Part shown: positions 25,520 through 33,133 of the stretch, piece by piece
How positions within the stretch are numbered: the stretch's first letter is position 1
Layout of the letters: each line of letters starts with the position of its first letter
From: Lachnospiraceae bacterium
GTDB lineage: Bacteria > Bacillota > Clostridia > Lachnospirales > Lachnospiraceae
Direction: 5' to 3'
DNA length: 33,133 nucleotides
NCBI GenBank assembly: GCA_024693925.1
Contig: JAILKH010000113.1
Span: forward strand, 1 to 33,133
Program-made: the position numbers and the translations under genes
Notes under the pieces: generated by a model
Seen by the model: only the letters and a program-made list of their open reading frames with translations
What the model was told of the DNA's origin: nothing
Databases searched by the model: none

Positions 25520-26824
25520 TCAACAATAACTTGAAAACATCATTCCGCTGTAGTTGCTGGTTATGTAAGGCGAAGCAAAATTGTTTGCATTGGGATTTTT
25601 GTATGCAACAATCTTTTTGTTGGTATATTGGAGCGGATCAAGAGAAATTGAATTCGCTTTATCAAGAATATTATTTGCAAATTTTCTGACATTATCAAAT
25701 CTTGTAAGGGAGTCATCTTCCATTGCGGTTTGCTGTATGAGGTTTTTATCAAGTGAAATCAGGCCGTTTGCATCAAAGTTAACGCCCATTGCTTCGAGTT
25801 CATTATTAAAGCCTGCAGATAAACCTGCCATTTCTTTTACCAATGCCTTGGATTGAGGCTGTGATTCAAGGAATTTTGAGGCATTTTGTAAGAAAGAATT
25901 GTAGCCCATTACAAGATTGTTGATGTTGTCGGTTAAAGATTCGACATCAGTTTTAACACCTACGGAAACAGTTTCGCCTTCGGAGGTGGTACCTTTTAAA
26001 TTTATTTCATAAACTTTATCGATCCTTACATTATTGGATGGCGATGAGCTTTCCTTACCGTTAATGGTAAATATTGCATCCGTGGGTGCTTTTTCAACAT
26101 TATCTATGCCAAAATACGTAACGGCTCCCCTCTGTTTGGAGGTTTTATCATCGCTTACAATAAATTGAAGCCCGGAATCACCTTTAACACCCGTATCATC
26201 TGAATTCAACAAAAGAGAAATATTACCATTTTGGTCTGTTGATGTTTCAGCATGAATACCGATGTTTGATCGTGTTATAAGCCTTGCAAGCTTCTCTTCT
26301 ATGGACTTGTTTGTATCTCCTTCATTAATATTAAACTGGAATTCGTAGTCTATATCTCTTGATCTTATATCAAAGGAGTAAGTGTCCGGCGGCAAGCCCA
26401 TTTGATCGGGGGGCAGGCTGTTACCTTTGTTTATCTGACCTCCGGCCAGCTGTTCAATTGTGAGTTCAATCCCAGCGGGGGGATTTTCACCTTTGGTCCC
26501 AATGTAAGAAGCACTTACCAGATCCTCATTACTGCTGGAAACGGTTTTCTTAGACAACATTTCATTATCACTGTCTTCGGATAAAGAGGATATAGTGTTT
26601 TTAAGGGAACGGGCATTTTCTTTTAGACTGATCGCGAAGTCCTTGGTTTCTTTGCTGTTATCAATTAAGAAAACAGGAGCATCCTTATTTAATTTGACAA
26701 TAGAATTAACGACGCCGCGCAACTCACTCTTCTTATGGGTATCATACTTACTGTTTGTACCCGAAGGTGAATACGCCGTCATATAATGGTTATAGACTGT
26801 GTTTAATGATGCTATATCCGCCAT
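25520..26824 (-). CDS. FliD-like flagellar hook-associated protein 2
   Basis: A 434-residue protein with the architecture of the flagellar cap: a helical N-terminus (residues about 40-100), beta-rich middle with IELTIEQLAGGQINKGN (a flagellin hook IN-like motif), a second TYSFDIRSRDIDYEFQFNINEGD segment, and a C-terminal helical region containing LTDNINNLVMGYNSFLQNA and DANGLISLDKNLIQQTAM, the common FliD C-terminal pattern. The usual N-terminal GLASGLDT-type opening is missing; it begins ADIASLNTVYNHYM. It ends in a distinctive GMMFSSYC. It would cap the filament or assist flagellin folding outside the cell. No other flagellar gene is in the window. Start ATG 26824 follows AAAGGAGGGGCACTT. 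Its stop is 7 bases from the convergent DAHP synthase stop. Confidence 0.75.
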   Translation of the reverse strand: MADIASLNTVYNHYMTAYSPSGTNSKYDTHKKSELRGVVNSIVKLNKDAPVFLIDNSKETKDFAISLKENARSLKNTISSLSEDSDNEMLSKKTVSSSNEDLVSASYIGTKGENPPAGIELTIEQLAGGQINKGNSLPPDQMGLPPDTYSFDIRSRDIDYEFQFNINEGDTNKSIEEKLARLITRSNIGIHAETSTDQNGNISLLLNSDDTGVKGDSGLQFIVSDDKTSKQRGAVTYFGIDNVEKAPTDAIFTINGKESSSPSNNVRIDKVYEINLKGTTSEGETVSVGVKTDVESLTDNINNLVMGYNSFLQNASKFLESQPQSKALVKEMAGLSAGFNNELEAMGVNFDANGLISLDKNLIQQTAMEDDSLTRFDNVRKFANNILDKANSISLDPLQYTNKKIVAYKNPNANNFASPYITSNYSGMMFSSYC

Positions 26825-26881
26825 AAGTGCCCCTCCTTTCTTCCTTGATACCTCTCAATAACGATAATGGAACGAGAGTCC

Positions 26882-26954
26882 TAAGCTTTCGAAAATGGTA
26901 AATGAATACCTGTTTTGTATTTCGGTATCGGATCCTTCCGACATTAAGCTTTCG
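26882..26954 (-). repeat. Structured 5' leader of the FliD-like gene with direct repeats
   Basis: The 327-base gap 26825-27151 holds a leader of about 160 bases. On the minus strand CGAAAGCTTA occurs twice (26954-26945 and 26891-26882), 63 bases apart. The first copy sits in the loop of ACATTA/TAATGT (26941-26960). A second hairpin, TCGGA-AGGA-TCCGA (26941-26928), exposes AGGA, and AGGA recurs at 26882-26879 and in the ribosome binding site (26837-26834). Confidence 0.5.
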
Positions 26955-26992
26955 TAATGTAAAAATGGGTACACTATCCTATGCTTGTTTAT

Positions 26993-27021
26993 ATTATACA
27001 ACCAAAAATCACAGAACGCAA
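26993..27021 (-). promoter_or_regulatory. Promoter of the FliD-like gene
   Basis: On the minus strand TTGCGT (27021-27016) and a perfect TATAAT (26998-26993) are 17 bases apart, giving a transcript start near 26986. This is a sigma-A-like promoter; no convincing flagellar sigma-28 promoter was found, although GAAAGCTT with TCCGATAC (around 26950-26926) is a weak partial match. Confidence 0.6.
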
Positions 27022-27151
27022 CATTTGTGACAATAAATAACTTAGTTTTTTTATTAAAAGTGCTGAAAATATATAAATGTTTATAAAATAGTTGACATAA
27101 TCAATATAATGTGGTAGGCACCCTTTGAATACAAAATATTGTGTCCGATCA

Positions 27152-28942
27152 TTATCTGCGCTTGTAAAGCATACCGCAGGGAACGTTTATCTGTTCATAG
27201 TTATTGGAATTTACGTACTCAAGCAGATAACCGTTTATTTCGTTTTCGTTGGGAGCCGGATCGGCTTCAACATCACCGCAGGTAAGATAGCTTCCGTAAG
27301 ATTCATTCAATACAAGGATCATATCGGGTGTCCTGTCGGGGTTCATATCATAGTAAGGTTTTAGGCGTACACTGTTAAATGCGGTTCGCCAGGTTGTAGG
27401 TGCAGCACACTTAAGATCGGTACACATATAACCAAAGGGAAGAAGTTTGGTTATGAATATTGAGTTGTTAACCGGATTGCTTAATTGTGCCGAGGTGCAG
27501 TACTTTTGGAGTGTAGAGTATACAACGTTATAGGAAACATAATGATCTGCAGTGGTATATAATCCTTTTGCAGGACCGTCGGTAATTCTGAAATTTAACA
27601 TTTGAATAGGAGCGTCCCGGTAGACATTGACCATTCTTAACATCATTGTCTGAACAATGACAGTACAGATAACCGCCGTACATCCTACCATAAATACAGG
27701 TTTTAATTTATAGTCGCTAAGGGTTTTTATGAAATTTTCGATTGCCATAAGACAGCCTATGCTTGAAACAAAATGTCCTATGGATAATACGTACAAATAT
27801 CCGTTTGAGGAATAGCTGTATACAAGAGAAAGGATCATTCCGCCCAGGATAAATGTATAAAAGATCTTCAGATCTTTTGCGGGAGTCATAAAATAAAGGG
27901 GTAATGCAAACAAGCACAGGGCTGTCTGTATATATCCCGTATGCCCTATTGAGCAGATAAAAAGATCGATAAATAATAAAAGATCGGCGGTAAAAATAAG
28001 AAGATAACATACCCGGTTTTTAAATATATTAAAAAATGAAGTAAACACACTTGCTATTATCAGAAGATATGCAGCATAGGCACCATATCCGAATACTTCG
28101 TTTATTCCTATAAAGAACTTCTTTATGGGATATATAAATGTGGTTCCATGTTCTTCGTCGGACAGCACGTAGGGAATGCCTTTAATAAAATCGGGAATGG
28201 AAACATGAGTGATAAGATATAAAAGAAATAATACTGCAGGAATGGAAATTCCGATAAAAGTATATTTCAGAATATTTTTAAGTTCCATTGTTACGGGAAT
28301 TGTGTCAGGGTTATCCGAAGTACCGGTTAAATCCGTATGTTTTTTATGGTACAGCATTATGCACGACATTATCAGCACAGCAATAAAATAAGGTATACAT
28401 AAAGTGGGAAGACATAAGACACTTAATGAAAATAAAATTCCCGAAATAATCAGCAGCTTATTGTTATGAATATTTAAATAATGATATATTAGCAACAATG
28501 AGATTAAAAAGAATTGCACGGAAAGAGTATAGTAGGATAATGTTGCTATATTTAAATGAGTGTAGAACATCAGACTGAGAGCACATACAAGAGAAGTAAA
28601 TACGGAGTAGTATTTTTTTGTTATTTTATATAATACGATCGAATTGACGGTGCTCATTATTACAAAAAGTATTCTGAAATACAAAATGATACCATCGGAA
28701 TTTCCTTTTATCATCATACAAAGGCTGTAAAAAGGGAGTAAAACCAGTGACGAAAGCTGAGTGGGGAACCATTCGTGTTTAAAAATGGAGTCACCCATAA
28801 AAAAACGGTGACAGGTTGAAAAATAAAAGGTTTCATCCGACCAGCAAAAACTGTAAAAACATTTTATTATTAAAATAAAAGAACTCAATAATATGGCAAT
28901 ATACGGATATGAATTAAGAAGTTTTTTGTGATTGTTCTTCAT
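27152..28942 (-). CDS. Polytopic membrane protein, probable GT-C type glycosyltransferase
   Basis: From ATG 28942 (MKNNHKKLL, after CAGGAGCTTTTAACA) the protein has 596 residues. It contains roughly eleven to thirteen hydrophobic helices over the first 450 residues and a more hydrophilic extracytoplasmic C-terminal part. After the first helix it reads CWSDETFYF, an acidic DE pair in the first outer loop, as in GT-C glycosyltransferases such as GT39/ArnT-like enzymes that use lipid-linked sugars. HEWFPTQLSSL follows. No precise family could be named. It is divergent from the nucleotide-sugar dehydrogenase gene, consistent with cell-surface polysaccharide or protein glycosylation. A longer in-frame reading up to 29248 overlaps the dehydrogenase gene and is rejected. 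Confidence 0.7.
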   Translation of the reverse strand: MKNNHKKLLNSYPYIAILLSSFILIIKCFYSFCWSDETFYFSTCHRFFMGDSIFKHEWFPTQLSSLVLLPFYSLCMMIKGNSDGIILYFRILFVIMSTVNSIVLYKITKKYYSVFTSLVCALSLMFYTHLNIATLSYYTLSVQFFLISLLLIYHYLNIHNNKLLIISGILFSLSVLCLPTLCIPYFIAVLIMSCIMLYHKKHTDLTGTSDNPDTIPVTMELKNILKYTFIGISIPAVLFLLYLITHVSIPDFIKGIPYVLSDEEHGTTFIYPIKKFFIGINEVFGYGAYAAYLLIIASVFTSFFNIFKNRVCYLLIFTADLLLFIDLFICSIGHTGYIQTALCLFALPLYFMTPAKDLKIFYTFILGGMILSLVYSYSSNGYLYVLSIGHFVSSIGCLMAIENFIKTLSDYKLKPVFMVGCTAVICTVIVQTMMLRMVNVYRDAPIQMLNFRITDGPAKGLYTTADHYVSYNVVYSTLQKYCTSAQLSNPVNNSIFITKLLPFGYMCTDLKCAAPTTWRTAFNSVRLKPYYDMNPDRTPDMILVLNESYGSYLTCGDVEADPAPNENEINGYLLEYVNSNNYEQINVPCGMLYKRR

Positions 28943-28974
28943 TGTTAAAAGCTCCTGATTTATATTTATAAAAA

Positions 28975-28995
28975 ACTGTGCTATTATAGTACAGT
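28975..28995. promoter_or_regulatory. 21-bp near-perfect palindrome, putative operator
   Basis: ACTGTGCTA (28975-28983), TTA, TAGTACAGT (28987-28995) is a palindrome with one mismatch per arm, centred in the 88-base gap between two divergent genes. It overlaps a minus-strand TATAAT (28988-28983). It is a good candidate for a repressor site controlling the membrane protein and possibly the dehydrogenase. Confidence 0.5.
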
Positions 28996-29030
28996 AAATT
29001 TTGGAAAAAAACAATATTCGAGGTAAAGAC

Positions 29031-30350
29031 ATGAATTTATATGAAAAGATAGTATCGGGTGATGAAAAAATTGCACTTGTTGGACTTGGATATGTAGGAA
29101 TGCCTATTGCTGTGGCTTTTGCGAAAAAGGTAAAGGTAATAGGTTTTGATTTGAATAGTGAAAAGATTGAAAAATATAAACAGGGTATTGATCCTACACA
29201 GGAAGTCGGAGATGAGGCGATAGCAAAGACTTTGGTAGAATTTACCAACGATCCGGGGAAGCTTAAGGAGGCTAAGTTTCATATAGTTGCCGTTCCCACG
29301 CCGATTAATCTTGATAAAACGCCGGATCTTCATCCGGTGGAATCGGCAAGCCGGTTATTGGGCAAAAATCTTGTGAAAGGTTCAGTGGTTGTATATGAAT
29401 CCACAGTATATCCGGGTGTAACGGAGGATATATGTATTCCTATATTGGAAGAGGAATCGGGCCTTAAATGCGGAAGGGATTTTAAAGTGGGATATTCACC
29501 GGAAAGAATAAATCCCGGAGATAAAATGCACCGTCTTGAGAATATAAAAAAAATAGTATCGGGGATGGATGCTGATTCTCTGGAGATAATAGCAAAAGTG
29601 TATGAACTTGTTATTGAAGCGGGAGTTCACCGGGCAGGCAGCATAAAGGTTGCTGAAGCGGCTAAGGTGGTTGAAAATTCTCAAAGAGATATAAACATAG
29701 CATTTATAAATGAATTGGCAATGGCTTTTGATAAGATGGGGATAGATACAAATGAAGTGATCGAGGCTATGAATACAAAGTGGAATGCCTTGGGATTCAG
29801 ACCCGGATTGGTTGGGGGACATTGTATAGGAGTTGATCCGTATTATTTTATTTATGAAGCCGAAAAACTGGGTTATCATTCGCGGCTTATATCCTCGGGA
29901 CGACAGATAAATGATGATATGCCGGGATTTGTCGGTGATAATATAATAAAGTATCTGGTTCTGGCAAATAAGCAGGTAAGACAGGCAAAGGTAGTTTTTT
30001 TCGGAGTTACTTTTAAGGAGAATTGTCCGGATGTTCGTAACTCGAAAGTTATTGAGATAGTTAAACACCTGGAACAATATAAAATAACCCCGGTTCTTGT
30101 GGATGAAAGAGCCGATCCGGTGGAGGTTGAAAGAAGTTACGGTTATAAATTGTCGGATGTTAAAGATGCATATGATGCAGATTGTATAGTTATTGCCGTT
30201 GCACATGATGAATATAGGAAAATGGGGCTGGAGAAATGGGATGAGTTTTACAGAAAATGTGACAATAAGGAAAAAGTTCTGATAGATATTAAGTCGATCC
30301 TTGATAAAAAACAGACTGAAGCAAAAGGATACAGATATTGGAGATTGTAG
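29031..30350 (+). CDS. Nucleotide-sugar dehydrogenase (UDP-GlcNAc/UDP-GalNAc type, TviB/WbpA-like)
   Basis: A 439-residue, NAD-dependent enzyme oxidising C6 of a UDP-sugar to the uronic acid for surface polysaccharide synthesis. The Rossmann motif is IALVGLGYVGMPIA (GLGYVG at 18-23). The central domain contains VYESTVYPGVTE, GYSPERINPGD and AEAAKVVENSQRDINIAFINE, the last characteristic of the TviB/VipA/WbpA branch that acts on UDP-N-acetylhexosamines. The catalytic cysteine is C265 in LVGGHCIGVDPYY. The C-terminal domain has FGVTFKENCPDVRNSKV. Start ATG 29031 follows GAGGTAAAGAC. Its stop is one base before the start of the YdjC-like gene, so they are an operon. Exact substrate is not proven. 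Confidence 0.88.
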   Translation: MNLYEKIVSGDEKIALVGLGYVGMPIAVAFAKKVKVIGFDLNSEKIEKYKQGIDPTQEVGDEAIAKTLVEFTNDPGKLKEAKFHIVAVPTPINLDKTPDLHPVESASRLLGKNLVKGSVVVYESTVYPGVTEDICIPILEEESGLKCGRDFKVGYSPERINPGDKMHRLENIKKIVSGMDADSLEIIAKVYELVIEAGVHRAGSIKVAEAAKVVENSQRDINIAFINELAMAFDKMGIDTNEVIEAMNTKWNALGFRPGLVGGHCIGVDPYYFIYEAEKLGYHSRLISSGRQINDDMPGFVGDNIIKYLVLANKQVRQAKVVFFGVTFKENCPDVRNSKVIEIVKHLEQYKITPVLVDERADPVEVERSYGYKLSDVKDAYDADCIVIAVAHDEYRKMGLEKWDEFYRKCDNKEKVLIDIKSILDKKQTEAKGYRYWRL

Positions 30351-30351
30351 A

Positions 30352-31140
30352 ATGGCGTTATTTGTGAATGCGGATGATTATGGAAAAAACAGTTCTGTAA
30401 ATAAAGCTGTATGTGAAGCTTTCGAAAATAAATACATAACATCAACGACTCTGATGATGAATATGCCGGGAGTTGACGAGGCTTATGAGCTTGCGGTTAA
30501 GAACGGTTATGCTGACAGGGTCGGTATACATTTAAATATTACCGAAGGGATACCGATTACAAACGGGATTAAGAATAATCCGCTCATATGCTCTCCGGAT
30601 GGAAGTTTTAATGCGGCATTTTATCATAATACCAAATATCGTTTGTATATGGACAGACAATCCATTGATCAGATCAGGGATGAAATTGATGCACAGATCA
30701 GCCGTTTTCTGGAAATGGGTTTTAAAAAGCTTCACATCGACTCGCATCATCACGTTCATACTAATTATCCGGTGTTCTGTGCGATAAAGGAATTAAAAGT
30801 AAAGTATGATTATGATTATATAAGATTGTCACGTAATTTATACAGAAAAGGTAATTTTTTGAATACTGTCTATAAATTTTTCTATAATTACGGAGTAAGA
30901 AGGCTGGCAAAAGAGTCAGTAGATTATTTCGGCTCTTATGAAGATCTTGTGGCATATCTTGTGGCGGATAATGTAAAGGTTGATAAATATTCCGGGGATG
31001 CGATTAAAGCAATGGAGAAACTGGTCAGTGAAAAGGATATTGAAATAATGGTTCATCCCTTTTATAACAAAGGTGGTATTTTAATGGATACGGACCTTCC
31101 GATGCAGGAAGAGCGTTATCTTGCCATAGGAAAAGATTGA
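30352..31140 (+). CDS. YdjC/ChbG-like carbohydrate deacetylase
   Basis: A 262-residue TIM-barrel-like metal-dependent deacetylase of the YdjC/ChbG family, which removes acetyl groups from N-acetylated sugars such as diacetylchitobiose. The metal site is visible in VNADDYGKNSSVN (D8/D9), GIHLNITEGIP (H60), and LHIDSHHHVHTNYP (H132-H136), with VHPFYN near the C-terminus. Start ATG 30352 follows GGAGATTGTAGA, which overlaps the end of the dehydrogenase gene; an upstream in-frame start at 30301 lies inside that gene and lacks such a site. Its location between a GlcNAc-type dehydrogenase and RmlA suggests action on a lipid- or nucleotide-linked amino sugar of the surface polymer rather than on chitobiose. 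Confidence 0.83.
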   Translation: MALFVNADDYGKNSSVNKAVCEAFENKYITSTTLMMNMPGVDEAYELAVKNGYADRVGIHLNITEGIPITNGIKNNPLICSPDGSFNAAFYHNTKYRLYMDRQSIDQIRDEIDAQISRFLEMGFKKLHIDSHHHVHTNYPVFCAIKELKVKYDYDYIRLSRNLYRKGNFLNTVYKFFYNYGVRRLAKESVDYFGSYEDLVAYLVADNVKVDKYSGDAIKAMEKLVSEKDIEIMVHPFYNKGGILMDTDLPMQEERYLAIGKD

Positions 31141-31219
31141 TGATATAATTTATAATAATATGCTCAAATAACGGAGTGGTATGTTTTGCAGTGATCATTT
31201 AACGTGAAAGGAAGATTTG

Positions 31220-32089
31220 ATGAAGGGAATTATACTTGCCGGAGGTTCGGGCACGAGATTATATCCTTTAACAAAAGCAGTATCTAAACAGATGATGCCG
31301 GTATATGATAAACCGATGATATATTACCCGCTGTCAATTCTTATGCTGGCGGATATCAGAGAAATATTGATCATATCTACCCCCAGGGATCTGCCGGCTT
31401 TTAAAGAATTGTTTGGGACAGGTGAACAGCTGGGATTGAAGATGGAATATGCTGTTCAGGAGCAGCCCAGAGGGCTCGCCGATGCTTTTATTATAGGCGC
31501 GGAATTTATAGGTAACGATAGTGTTGCGCTTATATTGGGAGATAACATATTTTACGGACAGAGTTTTTCAAGATTATTAAGACAGGTTGCTCAAAGAGAA
31601 AAGGGTGCAACAATTTTTGGTTATTATGTAAGGGATCCCAGAGAATATGGTGTAGTCGAGATTGATGAAAAAGGTATGGCAATATCAATAGAGGAAAAAC
31701 CCGAGAATCCCAAGTCTAATTATGCGGTTCCCGGATTGTATTTTTATGATAATGATGTTGTGAAAATAGCGGCAAATGTTAAACCTTCGGCGAGAGGTGA
31801 AATAGAGATAACAAGTATTAATAATGAGTATCTTTCAAGAGGTGAACTTTTCGTTGAAACATTGGGAAGAGGATTTGCCTGGCTTGATACGGGAAATCAT
31901 GATATGTTGCTGGCTGCAGCTGATTTTGTGAGTTCGATCCAGAAACGCCAGGGAATGTATGTTTCCTGTATTGAGGAGATAGCGTTCAGGCGTGGCTTTA
32001 TCACAAGAGAACAGCTTATTAAACTTGCCGAACCGTTAATGAAAACGGAATATGGCAAATATCTGGTAGAGGTGGCCGACGGACTATAA
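31220..32089 (+). CDS. rmlA: Glucose-1-phosphate thymidylyltransferase
   Basis: A 289-residue nucleotidyltransferase making dTDP-glucose from glucose 1-phosphate and dTTP, the first step to dTDP-rhamnose and related sugars. The opening [16 protein letters not shown] is the nucleotide-binding signature. Substrate-binding motifs [45 protein letters not shown] and [12 protein letters not shown] are those of RmlA. Length is typical. ATG 31220 is preceded by GAAAGGAAG at 8-10 bases. rmlB, rmlC and rmlD are not in the window, so they must be elsewhere or beyond the edge. It follows the YdjC-like gene after 79 bases and belongs to the surface-polysaccharide group. Confidence 0.95.
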   Translation: MKGIILAGGSGTRLYPLTKAVSKQMMPVYDKPMIYYPLSILMLADIREILIISTPRDLPAFKELFGTGEQLGLKMEYAVQEQPRGLADAFIIGAEFIGNDSVALILGDNIFYGQSFSRLLRQVAQREKGATIFGYYVRDPREYGVVEIDEKGMAISIEEKPENPKSNYAVPGLYFYDNDVVKIAANVKPSARGEIEITSINNEYLSRGELFVETLGRGFAWLDTGNHDMLLAAADFVSSIQKRQGMYVSCIEEIAFRRGFITREQLIKLAEPLMKTEYGKYLVEVADGL

Positions 32090-32101
32090 TTCTTTGTTTA
32101 T

Positions 32102-32126
32102 AAAGTGTTCATAAGGGGAGCACTTT
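32102..32126 (+). terminator. Hairpin after rmlA
   Basis: AAAGTGTTC (32102-32110) pairs with GAGCACTTT (32118-32126) with one G-U pair and a 7-base loop, 12 bases after the rmlA stop. The tail is AAGTTTG with no T-run, so termination is weak at best. Confidence 0.35.
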
Positions 32127-32169
32127 AAGTTTGAAACATGGGGATGTTTAAATATTTAGGGAGTGTATC

Positions 32170-33133
32170 ATGGAGAATAACAGAAAAGAGGATAGTAATA
32201 AAAAAACTGTTAAATACAGTGCTATTAACTGGGATGAATATAAAGTGGGCCGTGATGGCAATAAGGATATAAATGCTCCGGAAGGTTTGATTAAAGACAG
32301 TAAGTTAACGGAAAAGGGGAATTTCAGACCGGGCGCTCCGATTGATGATAAAGATGATTTTGATGACAGATTTTTTAAGGAATTAAAAGATGTTTTTTCG
32401 GATGAGAATCAGGAACGGAATTCCGGAAAAGGAAAGAAAAAAAAGAAGTCTGTAAATGAAAAACTTAAAGAAATAAATATAGCCAGGGAACTGAAGGAAA
32501 GCGAGAAAACTCTTTTATCTTCCGGCGAAAATTTTGAGGATCTTGAGAAGAATATAATAAAAACTACGGAAAAAGAGCAGGATAGTATCCTGGAAAATGC
32601 TGCTCAGGAGGTAAGTAAAGCCCTTGCGGAAAATGATGACAGTATTTTTCTTGCCGGTGTGAGGGATACCGGTACCTTTGAGATTCCCAAGCTTGATATA
32701 CACTTTGGTGATACTTCTGAACTTGTAAACATAAGGGAGTCTATAGAAGCAGCGGATCTGGCAAAGCTTATAGATGATGATGCCTTAAGTGCCAAGATAG
32801 AGTCAACAACAGTAGAGGAATTGGTTAAGCAGGCAGAAGAAGCATTGGTAGTTACTCCTATCAAGACGAGTGATAAGCGGGAAATAAAGGAATCCGAAAA
32901 AATCAGTGAAGTAAAGGAATCCGAACAGATACCTGAAGCAAAAGAGCCTGAAAAGATTCAAAAACCAAAGAAATCTGATAGAGTTTGGCAGATAAAGGAA
33001 TCCGAAAAAATCAGTGAAGTAAAGGAATCCGAACAGATACCTGAAGCAAAAGAGCCTGAAAAGATTCAAAAACCAAAGAAATCTGATAGAGTTCGGCAGG
33101 TAAAGGAATCCGAAAAAATCAGTGAAGTAAAGG
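32170..33133 (+). CDS. Acidic, highly charged protein with tandem 36-residue repeats (partial)
   Basis: An open frame begins at ATG 32170, six bases after AGGGAG, and runs off the window after 321 codons without a stop. The visible part is hydrophilic, without a signal peptide or membrane helix. It contains a basic patch (GKGKKKKKS, about residues 98-106), then acidic helical segments, and from residue 239 a repeat of 36 residues made of four 9-residue units: KESEKISEV, KESEQIPEA, KEPEKIQKP, KKSDRVWQI. I do not recognise a family. The heptad-free, Lys/Glu/Pro-rich repeats suggest an extended linker or wall-spanning region. It follows rmlA by 80 bases in the same direction. Confidence 0.75.
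   Translation, partial: MENNRKEDSNKKTVKYSAINWDEYKVGRDGNKDINAPEGLIKDSKLTEKGNFRPGAPIDDKDDFDDRFFKELKDVFSDENQERNSGKGKKKKKSVNEKLKEINIARELKESEKTLLSSGENFEDLEKNIIKTTEKEQDSILENAAQEVSKALAENDDSIFLAGVRDTGTFEIPKLDIHFGDTSELVNIRESIEAADLAKLIDDDALSAKIESTTVEELVKQAEEALVVTPIKTSDKREIKESEKISEVKESEQIPEAKEPEKIQKPKKSDRVWQIKESEKISEVKESEQIPEAKEPEKIQKPKKSDRVRQVKESEKISEVK
32884..33133 (+). repeat. Tandem 108-bp repeats inside the terminal gene
   Basis: Copy 1 (32884-32991) and copy 2 (32992-33099) differ at a single base, TGG to CGG (Trp to Arg); copy 3 starts at 33100 with one difference and is cut by the window end. Each 108-bp unit is itself four 27-bp sub-repeats. Near identity at the DNA level implies a recent expansion. 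Confidence 0.92.

Noticed and set aside
26900-26960. Sigma-28 flagellar promoter for the FliD-like gene
   Set aside because: GAAAGCTT and TCCGATAC resemble the two boxes, but the spacing and several bases are off; a clear TTGCGT-17-TATAAT lies upstream.
26825-27021. c-di-GMP riboswitch in the FliD-like leader
   Set aside because: The GEMM signature blocks (such as GGACGCAAAGCC) are not present; only short hairpins are seen.
28943-29248. N-terminal extension of the GT-C-like protein to 29248
   Set aside because: It overlaps the divergent dehydrogenase gene, crosses the promoter region, and the good ribosome binding site is at ATG 28942.
29496-30206. 236-codon minus-strand open frame opposite the dehydrogenase gene
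   Set aside because: It is antisense to a well-supported enzyme gene, has no ribosome binding site and has the Ile/Tyr/Ser-rich composition of a shadow frame.
32884-33133. CRISPR-like array because of regular repeats
   Set aside because: The repeats are directly tandem, in frame with a coding sequence at a 108-bp period, and have no unique spacers.

Overview
The window looks like chromosomal DNA from a low-GC, motile Firmicute, most probably a Lachnospiraceae member (Butyrivibrio/Roseburia-like). This is inferred from the codon and GC character, a YesMN-type two-component pair next to a sugar ABC operon, a T-box in front of the trp operon, AGGAGG-type ribosome binding sites, an Rrf2/NifS/NifU/CysK sulfur module and a flagellar-cap-like gene. 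No rRNA, tRNA, CRISPR array, insertion sequence or phage gene was seen.

Layout. 1-2244: a frameshifted remnant of an RNA-methyltransferase-like gene, a MATE exporter, and a gene-poor stretch with hairpins and a possible decayed reading frame. 2245-9661 (minus strand): two-component system (histidine kinase, AraC-type response regulator), then a lipoprotein sugar-binding protein, permease, double ATPase and second permease. The binding-protein gene has its own promoter with upstream repeats, and a terminator-like hairpin lies between it and the permease/ATPase genes. 9774-10703: DMT/EamA transporter. 10912-13996: O-acetylhomoserine sulfhydrylase, SGNH hydrolase, a half-length iron alcohol dehydrogenase and a carboxymuconolactone-decarboxylase-like protein. 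14014-17056: Rrf2 regulator divergent from nifS-nifU-cysK, with a shared sequence motif inside both promoter spacers. 17104-24214: T-box leader and the complete trpEGDCFBA operon. 24211-25512: a 38-codon, aromatic-rich reading frame followed by an attenuator-like hairpin pair and a type I DAHP synthase. 25520-27021: a FliD-like gene with a long structured 5' leader. 27152-33133: a GT-C-like membrane protein divergent from a surface-polysaccharide group (nucleotide-sugar dehydrogenase, YdjC-like deacetylase, RmlA) and the start of an acidic protein with near-identical 108-bp repeats that runs off the edge.

How the genes work together. The middle 15 kb joins sulfur assimilation (homocysteine and cysteine synthesis, Fe-S assembly) to tryptophan synthesis and the first shikimate step, and each block has its own visible control element: a putative Rrf2 operator, a T-box, and a putative leader-peptide attenuator. 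The last of these, a ribosome-mediated attenuator in front of DAHP synthase (24211-24440), is the most notable candidate for something undescribed. It has a promoter, a Shine-Dalgarno sequence, a Phe/Tyr-rich 38-codon frame, a 13-bp terminator, and a competing pairing that overlaps the leader stop codon exactly where a classical attenuator would need it.
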